This document shows, one piece after another, positions 46,520 to 54,622 of a stretch of DNA of 64,000 bases (positions are counted from its first letter, which is position 1; each line of letters opens with the position of its first letter). The position numbers and the translations under genes are program-made. Source of the DNA: Williamsia deligens (GTDB lineage Bacteria > Actinomycetota > Actinomycetes > Mycobacteriales > Mycobacteriaceae). The stretch lies in contig NZ_JAMTCI010000001.1 in the NCBI RefSeq assembly GCF_024171765.1, positions 744,001 through 808,000 of the forward strand. Reading direction: 5' to 3'. The notes beneath the pieces were generated by a model. The model was not told the origin of the DNA, ran no database searches, and saw only the letters and a program-made list of their open reading frames with translations.

Positions 46520-48241
46520 TCAGTGTGTGTTCGGCGCGGTGGACGACATGCCGGTGCGGCCCTCCGGGGCATCGACCTTGGCTGCGATGTCGGCGCGCAG
46601 TGTCTTCTTGTCGACCTTGCCGACGGGCGTGGTGGGCAGGTCCTGCACCCATTCGAGACGTTCGGGCCATTTGAACTTCGCGACGCCGAGCACCGTCAGG
46701 TGCTGCTGCACCTCGCCCATCGACAGAGGGCGGCCTCTGCTGACCAGATAGGCGCAGGTGCGTTCCCCCAACCGCGGGTCGGGCATCGCGACGACCGCGG
46801 CGTCGACGATCTCGTGGTGGCGGACCAGCAGCAGCTCGAGCTCCTCTGCGTTGATCTTCTCGCCGCCGCGGTTGATGACGTCCTTGATCCGACCCTCGAT
46901 CACCACGCAGTCGAGCCCGTCGATGCTCTCGATGCGCGCAAGGTCACCGGTGCGGTAGAAGCCGTCGCTGGTGAAAGCCCGGGCGTTGTGGTCATCCGCG
47001 TCGAAGTACCCCGGGATCGTGTACGGCCCACGGCAACAGAGCTCGCCGATCGACCCCGCGTCGACCGGCTCCTCCGACCCGGGTTCGAGGATGCGAATCT
47101 CGTCCTCGCGCGCGATGGGAGTTCCCACCGTGGTCGCGCGTGCACGTGGTGACGCATCGCGGGGCGTGACCAGGAACAGTCCCTCGGACATCCCGAACAG
47201 TTGCCCCGCCCACCGGGATCGGCCGTCGTCGACCCGTGCGAACAGGTCGGGACGCACCTTTGCGCCGGACAGCAGCACCGTCGACAGGTGCTCACGCGCT
47301 TCGTCGAAGAGCGTGCCGCCGACCGCCTGGTAGTGCCCGTGACCGATCAGGACGTCGGTGACACGCTCGCGTGCCATCAGCGGGAACGCCTGCGACACAT
47401 CGGCCGTGGTGAGGACGAGGCATGCCCCCACGGAATGCGCCGCGTGCAGGCCACAGGTGATCCCGGCGTTGTGGACGATCGGGATCAGGTGTGCGACGCG
47501 GGTCTGTTCGGTCCACCCCAGACGACGGGCGTAGAGCAGTGCGTTGTCCCAGTACTCCACGTGCAGTCGTGGGATGACCTTGGGGACACCGGTCGTGCCA
47601 CCGGACAGCTGGAACGCGCAGATGTCGAGCGGGTCGACACCGGCGGTGATCTCGTCGACGATCCGCCGTGCCTCGTCGTCGCCGATCTGCGAGCCGAGGT
47701 CCTCGAGGGCGAACGTGACGTTGTCGGTCGGGTGTTCGCCGATGGTGACGATGTGGCGCAGTGTCGGATGATCACGACCGCGGTCGCGGGCGAATCCCAC
47801 GAGGTCGAACGAGAGCCCCGCCTCGACGATGTGCCCGACCGCACCCACCGCTCGCGAGATGTGGTCGATCTCGTGCGCGCGGTGTGCGGCGAGGGTCGCC
47901 ACCGGGATGAGTCCGGCCTTCACGCAGCCGTACCAGGCGAGGATCGTCGACATGCGGTTGGTCACCTGGAACAGGACCGGATCGCCGGGCATCAGGCCGA
48001 GTCCGACGAGGCCGGCCGCGATGCGGTCGGTTCGTCCGTCGAGCTCCGCGTAGGTGAGCGAGCCCTCCGCGGTGATGACGGCGGGGCGGTCCCGGTGCCG
48101 GGCCACGGTCTCGCGGAACCGGTGTGTCACCGGCGCGTCGGTCCACTCCCCGGCGCGTCGATACCGCTCGGCGAGATCGTCGGGGTGGGCGACGAGGCGT
48201 TGCCCCCACCGACCGTGAGACCTCGGGAGGGTGGCCGTCAT
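46520..48241 (-). CDS. Aryl-acid AMP/CoA ligase, DhbE/EntE/SdgA-like
   Basis: A 573-residue ANL-superfamily ligase. P-loop is QLSGGTTGVPKVIPRLHVEY, the aryl pocket and following region HNAGITCGLHAAHSVGACL resemble 2,3-dihydroxybenzoate/salicylate-AMP ligases, and the C-terminal lysine is in TPVGKVDKKTLR. With the adjacent salicylyl-CoA-5-hydroxylase-like protein, it probably activates a hydroxylated or amino-substituted benzoate as CoA or AMP ester, as SdgA does in Streptomyces salicylate degradation. No siderophore genes are near, so a mycobactin-type role is unlikely. It overlaps the hyuB stop by ATGA. Confidence 0.82.
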   Translation of the reverse strand: MTATLPRSHGRWGQRLVAHPDDLAERYRRAGEWTDAPVTHRFRETVARHRDRPAVITAEGSLTYAELDGRTDRIAAGLVGLGLMPGDPVLFQVTNRMSTILAWYGCVKAGLIPVATLAAHRAHEIDHISRAVGAVGHIVEAGLSFDLVGFARDRGRDHPTLRHIVTIGEHPTDNVTFALEDLGSQIGDDEARRIVDEITAGVDPLDICAFQLSGGTTGVPKVIPRLHVEYWDNALLYARRLGWTEQTRVAHLIPIVHNAGITCGLHAAHSVGACLVLTTADVSQAFPLMARERVTDVLIGHGHYQAVGGTLFDEAREHLSTVLLSGAKVRPDLFARVDDGRSRWAGQLFGMSEGLFLVTPRDASPRARATTVGTPIAREDEIRILEPGSEEPVDAGSIGELCCRGPYTIPGYFDADDHNARAFTSDGFYRTGDLARIESIDGLDCVVIEGRIKDVINRGGEKINAEELELLLVRHHEIVDAAVVAMPDPRLGERTCAYLVSRGRPLSMGEVQQHLTVLGVAKFKWPERLEWVQDLPTTPVGKVDKKTLRADIAAKVDAPEGRTGMSSTAPNTH

Positions 48242-50559
48242 CCGCCGGCCACCGCTGGGAGGATCTGCGCGAGGTCGGCCAGTCGGTCGGGATGATCGGC
48301 CGGGACCACGCCGGAGAACAACGCGGTCCAGCAGCCGGGGCAGCACTGCTGTCGGAACACCACCTCGGTGTCGACGTACTCCGACGGGTCGGATGTCACC
48401 TGGGCCCCCGCCGTGGAGGTCGGGCCCTCGTAGCGTGCAACGTCGAGTCGTCCGGTCGTCGTGTCGCCCAACAGGCGTCCACAGTGGGCGCAGCCCACGA
48501 CCTCGGCGTCCCCGATGGTCACCGTCGCGAGGTTGTCGTCGAGGCGACGCGCCCTCGTCAGGTCGATCGTCGCGTCCTGGGTCGCCGGCACGGTGGAGCG
48601 ATCCTTGCGCTCCCCGCGGATGTCCGCACGACGTCGCGTCGTGGCGTCGTCGTCGACGGCGCCGTCGGCGATGACCACGCCGTAGGTGTCCGTCGCCCCC
48701 GCCTCACTGATCTTGCCCTCGCGCAGATCGACGGCGACGGCGCCGGGATCGCGACGGATCGGGTCACCGTAGCCACCGCCTCCCTGCCAGTGCATGTAGA
48801 GGACCTCACCGGGCGCGAGGTAACTCTCGGCGTAGCAGGCACCGATCTCCTGCCGGCCGCCGATCTCGGCGACAGAACCGGGGATGGCACCATCGGAGAG
48901 GATCGTCGTGATCGCGGTGTCCCGGGCCAGGATCTCCAGACCGGTGTTGCCGGGCAGACCACCCGCGAGACCGGAGTTCTGCGCGACCGCTTTCCCGGCC
49001 GAGGCGAACACGAGTCCCATGGGAACGCTGGTGCCGTGCGGGGTGACCGCGAGGGATGCGCTCACGCCACCGCGGTGGCGGCCTGGGCCGCCGGAGTCGG
49101 GCTCCTCCCGACGCCACAGGGTGAGCAGCGGGTACAGGAACTCGGTCATCTCGGTGTCGGGGACCCGTCCCATCGGGATGCAGAAGAGGCCACCGGTGTC
49201 CATGCCATCGGCGACGGGGCGGGCACCGTATCCACCGGCCATCGGCTCCATCATGATGTTCAGGAACGGGACCGGGACCTCCCCGCGCTCGTCGAGTCCC
49301 GCGACCACCGCGGTGTCCCACGTGCCACAACACGATGCCTGGACGTTCTCACCGAACTCGATGTGGCGGTCGAGCATCTGAGCCAGACACTCCGCGATCA
49401 AATTGCCCGTCAACCACGCCGGCCCGATCGGACCCCGACTGACGGCAGCCGGGAATGTCGCGTTGTTGATCGTGCCCTCCTCCGACACGAGGTCGAAGCA
49501 GCGCATGAGACCGCCCGCGGACCAGGGGATGTCGCCGGCCAGGATGGGCAGCAGCGCCAGCATGACCCCGCCGCGCATGCCGGCGTAGGTGCAGTTGATG
49601 ACGCCGACCTGCGGGTCGGTTCCGGTGAAGTCGAAGGTCAGGTGGTCGTCACGCTTGGTCATCGCGACCGTGATCTTGTGGATGTCGCGGTCACCGACCT
49701 TCGCCTGGTCCTGATATCCCGTCGCGCGCCACGTCCCGTCGGGTAGATCGGAGAGCTTGCCGCGCAGTCGACTCTCGGCATCGGTCATCATGCGCTTCAT
49801 GACGGCTTTGACGGTGTCCGCCCCGTACTGCTCGATCACCGACAGCAGACGGTCACGGCCGACGCTGTTGGCGCCGACCTTCGCGCGCAGGTCCAATCCG
49901 ACCAACATGGGGACCCGGGACCGGCGCACCCACAGGTCGGCGACGTCTCGCTGCAACTCGAAGTCGCGCACCACCTTCACCGGGGGTGTCGGCAACGATT
50001 CGGAGAACACGTCGTTCGCGGACGGGTCGAACGACCCGAGCCCCGAGCCGCCGAGGTCGGGCTCGTGACAGATCGCGCTGGTCCACCCGAACAGCGCGCC
50101 GTCGTGGAACACCGGCTGGTACACGATCACATCGCTCTGGTGCAGGCCACCACCCACCCAGGGGTCGTTGCAGAGGAACATGTCCCCTTCGAGGATCCCG
50201 GGGTTGAGGGAGCGGTGCTGCAGGGTCCAGTAGATGGCCAGGTCCACGGCACCGACGAGCATCGTGTTGTAGAGGCCGACCTGCACCTCCTGACCCATCT
50301 CGTCGCTGACCGCGAAGTCGAAGTCGTTGGCGTCGGTGACGATCGGGGACCCGGACATGCGCTTGAGCGCCTCGCCCATCTCGTCGGTGACCGACCACAG
50401 CCGGTGCCGGATCACCTCGTAGGTCAGCGGGTCCACGGCGTCGATCTGCTCCTGCGTGACCGAGTGCACGGGGAGATCCGGTGGGAGAGAACGACGAAGG
50501 GCCTCGACGTCGACGGGTCGGCTCGAGAAGACCTCGGAACCGGGGATCGGTGCGGTCAT
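48238..50559 (-). CDS. HyuB/acetophenone-carboxylase-beta-like subunit with C-terminal Cys-rich domain
   Basis: A 773-residue hydantoinase B/oxoprolinase-family protein. It starts MTAPIPGSEVFSSRPVDVEA and has the HyuB core with FLCNDPWVGGGLHQSDVIV and FGENVQASCCGTWDTAVVAG. Beyond the usual end, a 110-residue extension carries CAHCGRLLGD and CCPGCWTALF, a CxxC-CCxxC set like a zinc ribbon and similar to the zinc-binding small subunit of acetone carboxylase. HyuA/HyuB pairs use ATP to hydrolyse cyclic amides or, in acetone and acetophenone carboxylases, to carboxylate ketones. Here the extension argues for the carboxylase type. It lies 4 bp after hyuA. Confidence 0.83.
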   Translation of the reverse strand: MTAPIPGSEVFSSRPVDVEALRRSLPPDLPVHSVTQEQIDAVDPLTYEVIRHRLWSVTDEMGEALKRMSGSPIVTDANDFDFAVSDEMGQEVQVGLYNTMLVGAVDLAIYWTLQHRSLNPGILEGDMFLCNDPWVGGGLHQSDVIVYQPVFHDGALFGWTSAICHEPDLGGSGLGSFDPSANDVFSESLPTPPVKVVRDFELQRDVADLWVRRSRVPMLVGLDLRAKVGANSVGRDRLLSVIEQYGADTVKAVMKRMMTDAESRLRGKLSDLPDGTWRATGYQDQAKVGDRDIHKITVAMTKRDDHLTFDFTGTDPQVGVINCTYAGMRGGVMLALLPILAGDIPWSAGGLMRCFDLVSEEGTINNATFPAAVSRGPIGPAWLTGNLIAECLAQMLDRHIEFGENVQASCCGTWDTAVVAGLDERGEVPVPFLNIMMEPMAGGYGARPVADGMDTGGLFCIPMGRVPDTEMTEFLYPLLTLWRREEPDSGGPGRHRGGVSASLAVTPHGTSVPMGLVFASAGKAVAQNSGLAGGLPGNTGLEILARDTAITTILSDGAIPGSVAEIGGRQEIGACYAESYLAPGEVLYMHWQGGGGYGDPIRRDPGAVAVDLREGKISEAGATDTYGVVIADGAVDDDATTRRRADIRGERKDRSTVPATQDATIDLTRARRLDDNLATVTIGDAEVVGCAHCGRLLGDTTTGRLDVARYEGPTSTAGAQVTSDPSEYVDTEVVFRQQCCPGCWTALFSGVVPADHPDRLADLAQILPAVAGG

Positions 50560-50563
50560 GGTG

Positions 50564-52687
50564 TCACTCCTGAGGAAGGTCGGCGGTGTCGACGGTGATG
50601 ACGAGATTTCCCAGACGGTCGATCCGGCCGGTGGTGTGGTGGGGGACGACGACGGTCGTCGTGGGGACCTCGATGATCGCGGGACCGGGGACGACGTGGC
50701 CCGCGCGCAGACCGGTGTAGTCGTAGACGGCGGTGTCGACGTAGCCGAGGCGACCGTCGAGACACACGGGACGACTCCCCACACGGGCGGTGCCCGCGTC
50801 CGACGAGTCGGCGTCGGCCAGCTCGGGCAGCTGGGTGGAGAACGGCAGCACACCGGTGCCCCGCACCCGGTAGGTGATGGCCTGGATGCCGGCCTCCCGG
50901 AATCCACTGTCCTTGCCGTACAGCTCGGCGTAGCGCCGTTCAAATGATTCTGCGGCCCCGACCATCTCGGTCGACGTCAGCTGTCCCGCCTCGACCGGGG
51001 TGGCCACCTCGGCGAGCTGCATCGAGTAGCGCATGTCGATCTCGCGCTCGACGATGACCGAGGCGAAGTCCAGGCCCTGCCGTTCGAGTTGCTCGCGCAC
51101 CTGCTCCTCGAGCATCTTGAAGTTCTGTTCTGCACGCGCGGGGTCCACCGGCATCGCGGCGGGGTCCGACAGTTCTCGCGCCAGCACGACATCGGAGGAC
51201 GCGAGCCCGTACGCGGAGAACGCCGACGCCACCTGTCCCAGCGGCACGACGACCCGGGAGACACCGATCTCCTGGGCGTAGAACCCACAGTGCGCGGGAC
51301 CCGACCCACCGAACGCGTAGACGATGAAGTCACGGGGGTCGTGCCCGGCCTCGACGACCGTCTTGCGCAGGAGATCGCCGGTCTGCGCGTTCTGGACCGC
51401 ATAGATCGCCGCGGCCGCGTCCTCGACCGATAGACCCAGGGGCTCGGCGATCCGCGTCCTGATGGCCTCGCGCGCCAGCGCGATGTCGAGCGGCTTGCGG
51501 CCACCGAGGAGCCCACGCGACGGGAGGATGCCGAGGACGAGGTTGGCGTCGGTGTTGGTCGGTTCGGTGCCGCCCTGGCCGTAACAGGCGGGTCCCGGCA
51601 CCGCCTGCGCACTGTGCGGACCGATCTGCAGGTTCCCGCCGGCGTCGACCCACGCGATCGCACCTCCGCCCGCGCCGATCGCGTGCACCTCCAGGGTCGG
51701 CACGTTGATGGGGTGGTGGTTGATGATCGTCGTCGAGGCGCGAACGGGTTCGCCGTCGACGACCAGACCGACGAGGAAGGTCGTCCCGCCGGCGTCGGTC
51801 GCGATGATGTTCTCGTGCCCGAGCTGTCGGCCCAGTGACAGCGACCCGATCACACCACCGGTGAGAACCGAGCCGACGGTCGAGATCGCGTTCGCCGGCG
51901 CCTCCGAGGCCTCGACAGCACCGCCGTTGCTCTGCATGACCAGTAAGGGGCCCGCCAGGTGTGCCGACCGCAGACGGGCCTCGAGCTCACCGAGGTAGTC
52001 GCGGAGCCCGGGCCCGATCTGCGTACTCATGATCGTCGTCGCGTTGCGTGCGAACTCGCGGATACGAGGGCTGACCTCGCTCGACAACGAGACGAAGACC
52101 GACGGGTCGATCTCGGCGACGATCTCGCGGATCCGCCGCTCGTGGGCCGGGTTGCGGAAGGACCACAACAGTGACACCGCGATTGCACGAATCCCCTGGT
52201 CCAGGAGCGCGGTCACCTGGAGGCGGACGTCGTCCTCGTCGAGCGCGACGATCACCCGTCCATCCCGGTCGACGCGCTCGGTGACCTCCAGGGCGTGTTC
52301 CTTCGGGATCAGGCCGTGGGACTTGCTCTGCGCCATGACGTTCTGCAGCTGCTCGGGCGATCGACCGAGGTACCGACCCTCGACGTTCATGATGTAGATC
52401 GAGTCCCGGTGACCCTTGGTCGTCAGGAACCCGACATCGGGGACCTGACCCATGACCAGGGCGTTGAGCGACGACGTCGTGCCGTGGGCGATGTGGTGGG
52501 TGTCGGCGAGCATGTCCTCGAGCGGCCGGCCGAGGTGCTCGGCCAACTGGTCGAGCACGTCCATCACGCCCTGCGAGTAGTCCGGCGGCGTGGACGGCGC
52601 CTTGCCGGCGACCACCAGCCCGTTCCCATCGTCGAGGACTGCGTCGGTGAACGTGCCTCCCACGTCCACGCCGATCACATAGGCCAT
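50564..52687 (-). CDS. HyuA/acetophenone-carboxylase-alpha-like ATPase subunit
   Basis: A 707-residue hydantoinase A/oxoprolinase-family protein of the ASKHA ATPase fold. The phosphate-binding turn is VIGVDVGGTFTDAVLDD (residues 4-20), the second AHGTTSSLNALVMG, and the ATP-site DAGGTTFLVGL around 297. It is the partner of hyuB and first in the leftward operon. A 17-bp motif 48 bp upstream faces an inverted copy before the divergent isomerase gene. The open frame extends 38 codons upstream, but ATG 52687 fits the conserved start. Confidence 0.88.
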   Translation of the reverse strand: MAYVIGVDVGGTFTDAVLDDGNGLVVAGKAPSTPPDYSQGVMDVLDQLAEHLGRPLEDMLADTHHIAHGTTSSLNALVMGQVPDVGFLTTKGHRDSIYIMNVEGRYLGRSPEQLQNVMAQSKSHGLIPKEHALEVTERVDRDGRVIVALDEDDVRLQVTALLDQGIRAIAVSLLWSFRNPAHERRIREIVAEIDPSVFVSLSSEVSPRIREFARNATTIMSTQIGPGLRDYLGELEARLRSAHLAGPLLVMQSNGGAVEASEAPANAISTVGSVLTGGVIGSLSLGRQLGHENIIATDAGGTTFLVGLVVDGEPVRASTTIINHHPINVPTLEVHAIGAGGGAIAWVDAGGNLQIGPHSAQAVPGPACYGQGGTEPTNTDANLVLGILPSRGLLGGRKPLDIALAREAIRTRIAEPLGLSVEDAAAAIYAVQNAQTGDLLRKTVVEAGHDPRDFIVYAFGGSGPAHCGFYAQEIGVSRVVVPLGQVASAFSAYGLASSDVVLARELSDPAAMPVDPARAEQNFKMLEEQVREQLERQGLDFASVIVEREIDMRYSMQLAEVATPVEAGQLTSTEMVGAAESFERRYAELYGKDSGFREAGIQAITYRVRGTGVLPFSTQLPELADADSSDAGTARVGSRPVCLDGRLGYVDTAVYDYTGLRAGHVVPGPAIIEVPTTTVVVPHHTTGRIDRLGNLVITVDTADLPQE

Positions 52688-52735
52688 GCGGAGCAACCCC
52701 TTCGGTCCGGTGGGTCGCCCCACATGTTTACGTTC

Positions 52736-52752
52736 ACGTCGATTATTTGACG
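52736..52752. promoter_or_regulatory. Shared 17-bp operator motif, hyuA side
   Basis: ACGTCGATTATTTGACG, matching ACGwCGATTATTyGACG; the inverted copy is at 52833-52849. It lies 48 bp upstream of the hyuA start. Confidence 0.65.
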
Positions 52753-52756
52753 CGAC

Positions 52757-52770
52757 TGACATCGCTGTCA
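52757..52770. promoter_or_regulatory. TGACA-N4-TGTCA palindrome between the two operons
   Basis: A perfect 5-bp inverted repeat (TGACA-TCGC-TGTCA) just inside motif A, in the divergent promoter region. It could be a further regulator site. Confidence 0.4.
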
Positions 52771-52832
52771 AGGACCGCGGGTGATCGACATCACCGACCA
52801 CGCCGACCGGGGCCTTGACTGGGTGTCACGAA

Positions 52833-52849
52833 CGTCGAATAATCGTCGT
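52833..52849. promoter_or_regulatory. Shared 17-bp operator motif, isomerase side
   Basis: Reading the minus strand, ACGACGATTATTCGACG matches motif A at 15 of 17 positions. It ends 44 bp before the isomerase start. Confidence 0.65.
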
Positions 52850-52893
52850 CAGCGTCAAAACACCTGAGAGCTCACCCGACGAAAGCTGCGCAC

Positions 52894-53649
52894 ATGGATG
52901 TCCACCACATCGGACTGGTCGTACCCAGCTCCAACGTGACCGTCGAGAGCGAGATCCCCGAGCTGCTGGGTCGCCACCCGGCGTCGCGGTTCTCGTTCCA
53001 CTCGACCCGCATGCGCATGCATTCCGTCACCCCGGCCCAGTTGGCAGCGATGAACGCCCAGCGCGAACGGTGCGTGCTCGAGATCGCCGATGCGGGGCCC
53101 GAGGCGATCCTCTACGCGTGCCTCGTCGCGGTCATGGTCGGCGGAGCAGGAGAGCATGCACGCGTCGAGGGCGCGATCGCCGAACAGCTGGCCACCGGTG
53201 GATCGGACGCCGTGATCCGGTCCAGTGCCGGCGCGCTCGTCGAGGCCCTGACCGATCTGGGTGCACGACGGATCGCACTCGTGACGCCCTACATGCGTCC
53301 CCTCGCCGCGCAGGTGGTCGCCTATCTCGAGGCCGAGGGGTTCGAGGTCGCGGACTGGGCAGCACTCGAGGTGGCGGACAACGCCGAGGTCGGTCGGATC
53401 CCGGGCGCCGACGTCATGGCGGCAGCACGCTCCCTGTCGCTGACCGGCGTCGACGCACTCGTCCTGTCCTGCTGCGTGCAGATGCCCTCGCTCGACCTGA
53501 TCGAGGCGGCCGAACAGGAGTTCGCGGTGCCGGTCCTGTCCGCCGCGACCGCCGGCGCGTACAGCATCCTGCGCAGCTTGGGGCTCGCGGCGGCGGTCGA
53601 CGGCGCGGGGTCTCTGCTGCGTTCCGACCTGAGCTCCGTCCCCGCCTGA
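52894..53649 (+). CDS. Maleate isomerase-like Asp/Glu-racemase-superfamily enzyme
   Basis: A 251-residue protein of the maleate cis-trans isomerase/arylmalonate decarboxylase branch. The N-terminal LVVPSSNVTVESEIP matches the PSSNxTxE signature. The two catalytic cysteines of maleate isomerase are present: ILYACLVAVMVGG (Cys about 76) and VLSCCVQMPSLDLIE (Cys about 193). Maleate isomerase converts maleate to fumarate in nicotinate, gentisate and similar pathways. It is the first gene of the rightward operon. Hydantoin racemase belongs to the same superfamily and often sits with hyuAB, but the motifs here favour the isomerase branch. Confidence 0.82.
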   Translation: MDVHHIGLVVPSSNVTVESEIPELLGRHPASRFSFHSTRMRMHSVTPAQLAAMNAQRERCVLEIADAGPEAILYACLVAVMVGGAGEHARVEGAIAEQLATGGSDAVIRSSAGALVEALTDLGARRIALVTPYMRPLAAQVVAYLEAEGFEVADWAALEVADNAEVGRIPGADVMAAARSLSLTGVDALVLSCCVQMPSLDLIEAAEQEFAVPVLSAATAGAYSILRSLGLAAAVDGAGSLLRSDLSSVPA

Positions 53650-53699
53650 CATCGGCACACGCCGTCGTACCACCGACCCACGTCTCCGAGAGGATTGCA

Positions 53700-54356
53700 A
53701 TGCCCCACAACGACCACAGGGTTCGAGGGGTCGACCACGTCGCGTACCCGACGTTCGACCCGACCGGGACCGTCCGCTTCTACCGGGACGTCCTGGGCTT
53801 CCCTGTCGTCCACTCCATCTGCGCCGCGGGGTGGGGTCCCGACAAGCACCCCGACTTCATCCACTTCTTCTTCGACATAGGCAACGACGACCGGCTGGCC
53901 TTCTTCTACTACTTCGGGCTCGAGCCGTTCGACGGCGGCCCGCTCGGGGACGTCTACTCCCGCTTCGCCGAGGACGTCCCGATCTTCTTCATCCGCTCCC
54001 GCCACCTCGCCATCCACGTGGACTCCGAGAAGGACCTGCTCGACTACCGTCGCCGCCTCGACGACTCTGAGTGGCCGGTGGAGATGCAGATACAACACGA
54101 GACCATCGAGTCGATCTACACCCACGACCCGAACGGCTACATGATCGAGATCACCCGTGCGATGCGCCCGGTCACCCCCCAGGAGGACCTGGACGCCAAC
54201 ATCACGATCGACGCGCTTCTGGACGTCGTTGCCGGCGGCGCGCCCAGCATGTCGGCGCTACTCGACCGCAAGGCGGAACTCATCATGGAGCGTGCGGTCG
54301 AATGGCAGGACCGGCACGACAAGCTCGCCGGTTCCTTCGAGGCGGTGGACCGGTGA
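53700..54356 (+). CDS. VOC-family protein, possible ring-cleavage dioxygenase
   Basis: A 218-residue single VOC domain (residues about 8-150) with a helical tail. HVAYPTFDPTGTVRFYRDVL carries the first metal His; YMIEITRAMR holds the usual Glu ligand. FIHFFFDIGNDDRLAFFYYF is aromatic-rich, suggesting a hydrophobic pocket. Extradiol-type dioxygenases share this fold, but substrate and activity are unknown. It overlaps the next gene by GTGA, so the operon is translationally coupled. The start follows a GAGAGGA site. Confidence 0.75.
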   Translation: MPHNDHRVRGVDHVAYPTFDPTGTVRFYRDVLGFPVVHSICAAGWGPDKHPDFIHFFFDIGNDDRLAFFYYFGLEPFDGGPLGDVYSRFAEDVPIFFIRSRHLAIHVDSEKDLLDYRRRLDDSEWPVEMQIQHETIESIYTHDPNGYMIEITRAMRPVTPQEDLDANITIDALLDVVAGGAPSMSALLDRKAELIMERAVEWQDRHDKLAGSFEAVDR

Positions 54357-54622
54357 CGACGCTCTTCATCCTCGACGTCCCCGAGAACAAGGCCGTCGCG
54401 GTGGTGGCAGCAGAGGGCGACGGTGTGAGCGTCGATCACCACGGACCGTACTTCCGTGTGACCGCGACGGGAACGATCACCATCGACCGCCGCGCCACCG
54501 GCTGTCGCCATGCCGTCTGGTACAGCTGCGTGGCAGGTCTGCTGGACGCGGCCATCACACAGTGGGACAAGGACGCGCTCGTCGTCGAGCACGCTGCAGG
54601 AGCTCCGAGTGCGGACGGCTGA
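54353..54622 (+). CDS. Unknown 89-aa protein of the catabolic operon
   Basis: Starts with a GTG overlapping the VOC stop (GTGA). VTTLFILDVPENKAVAVVAA is followed by RVTATGTITIDRRATGCRHA, VWYSCVAGL and ITQWDKDALVVEHA. The charged core and WYS/WDKDAL pattern look like a conserved small protein, but I do not recognise the family. No signal peptide or membrane span is visible. It may be a small subunit or substrate-binding partner of the VOC enzyme or the flavoprotein; this is speculation. It overlaps the next gene by 14 bp. Confidence 0.6.
   Translation: MTTLFILDVPENKAVAVVAAEGDGVSVDHHGPYFRVTATGTITIDRRATGCRHAVWYSCVAGLLDAAITQWDKDALVVEHAAGAPSADG

Noticed and set aside
46520-48241. Mycobactin-type salicylate ligase (MbtA) as part of a siderophore cluster
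   Set aside because: There are no NRPS, isochorismate or transport genes around; the neighbours are catabolic.
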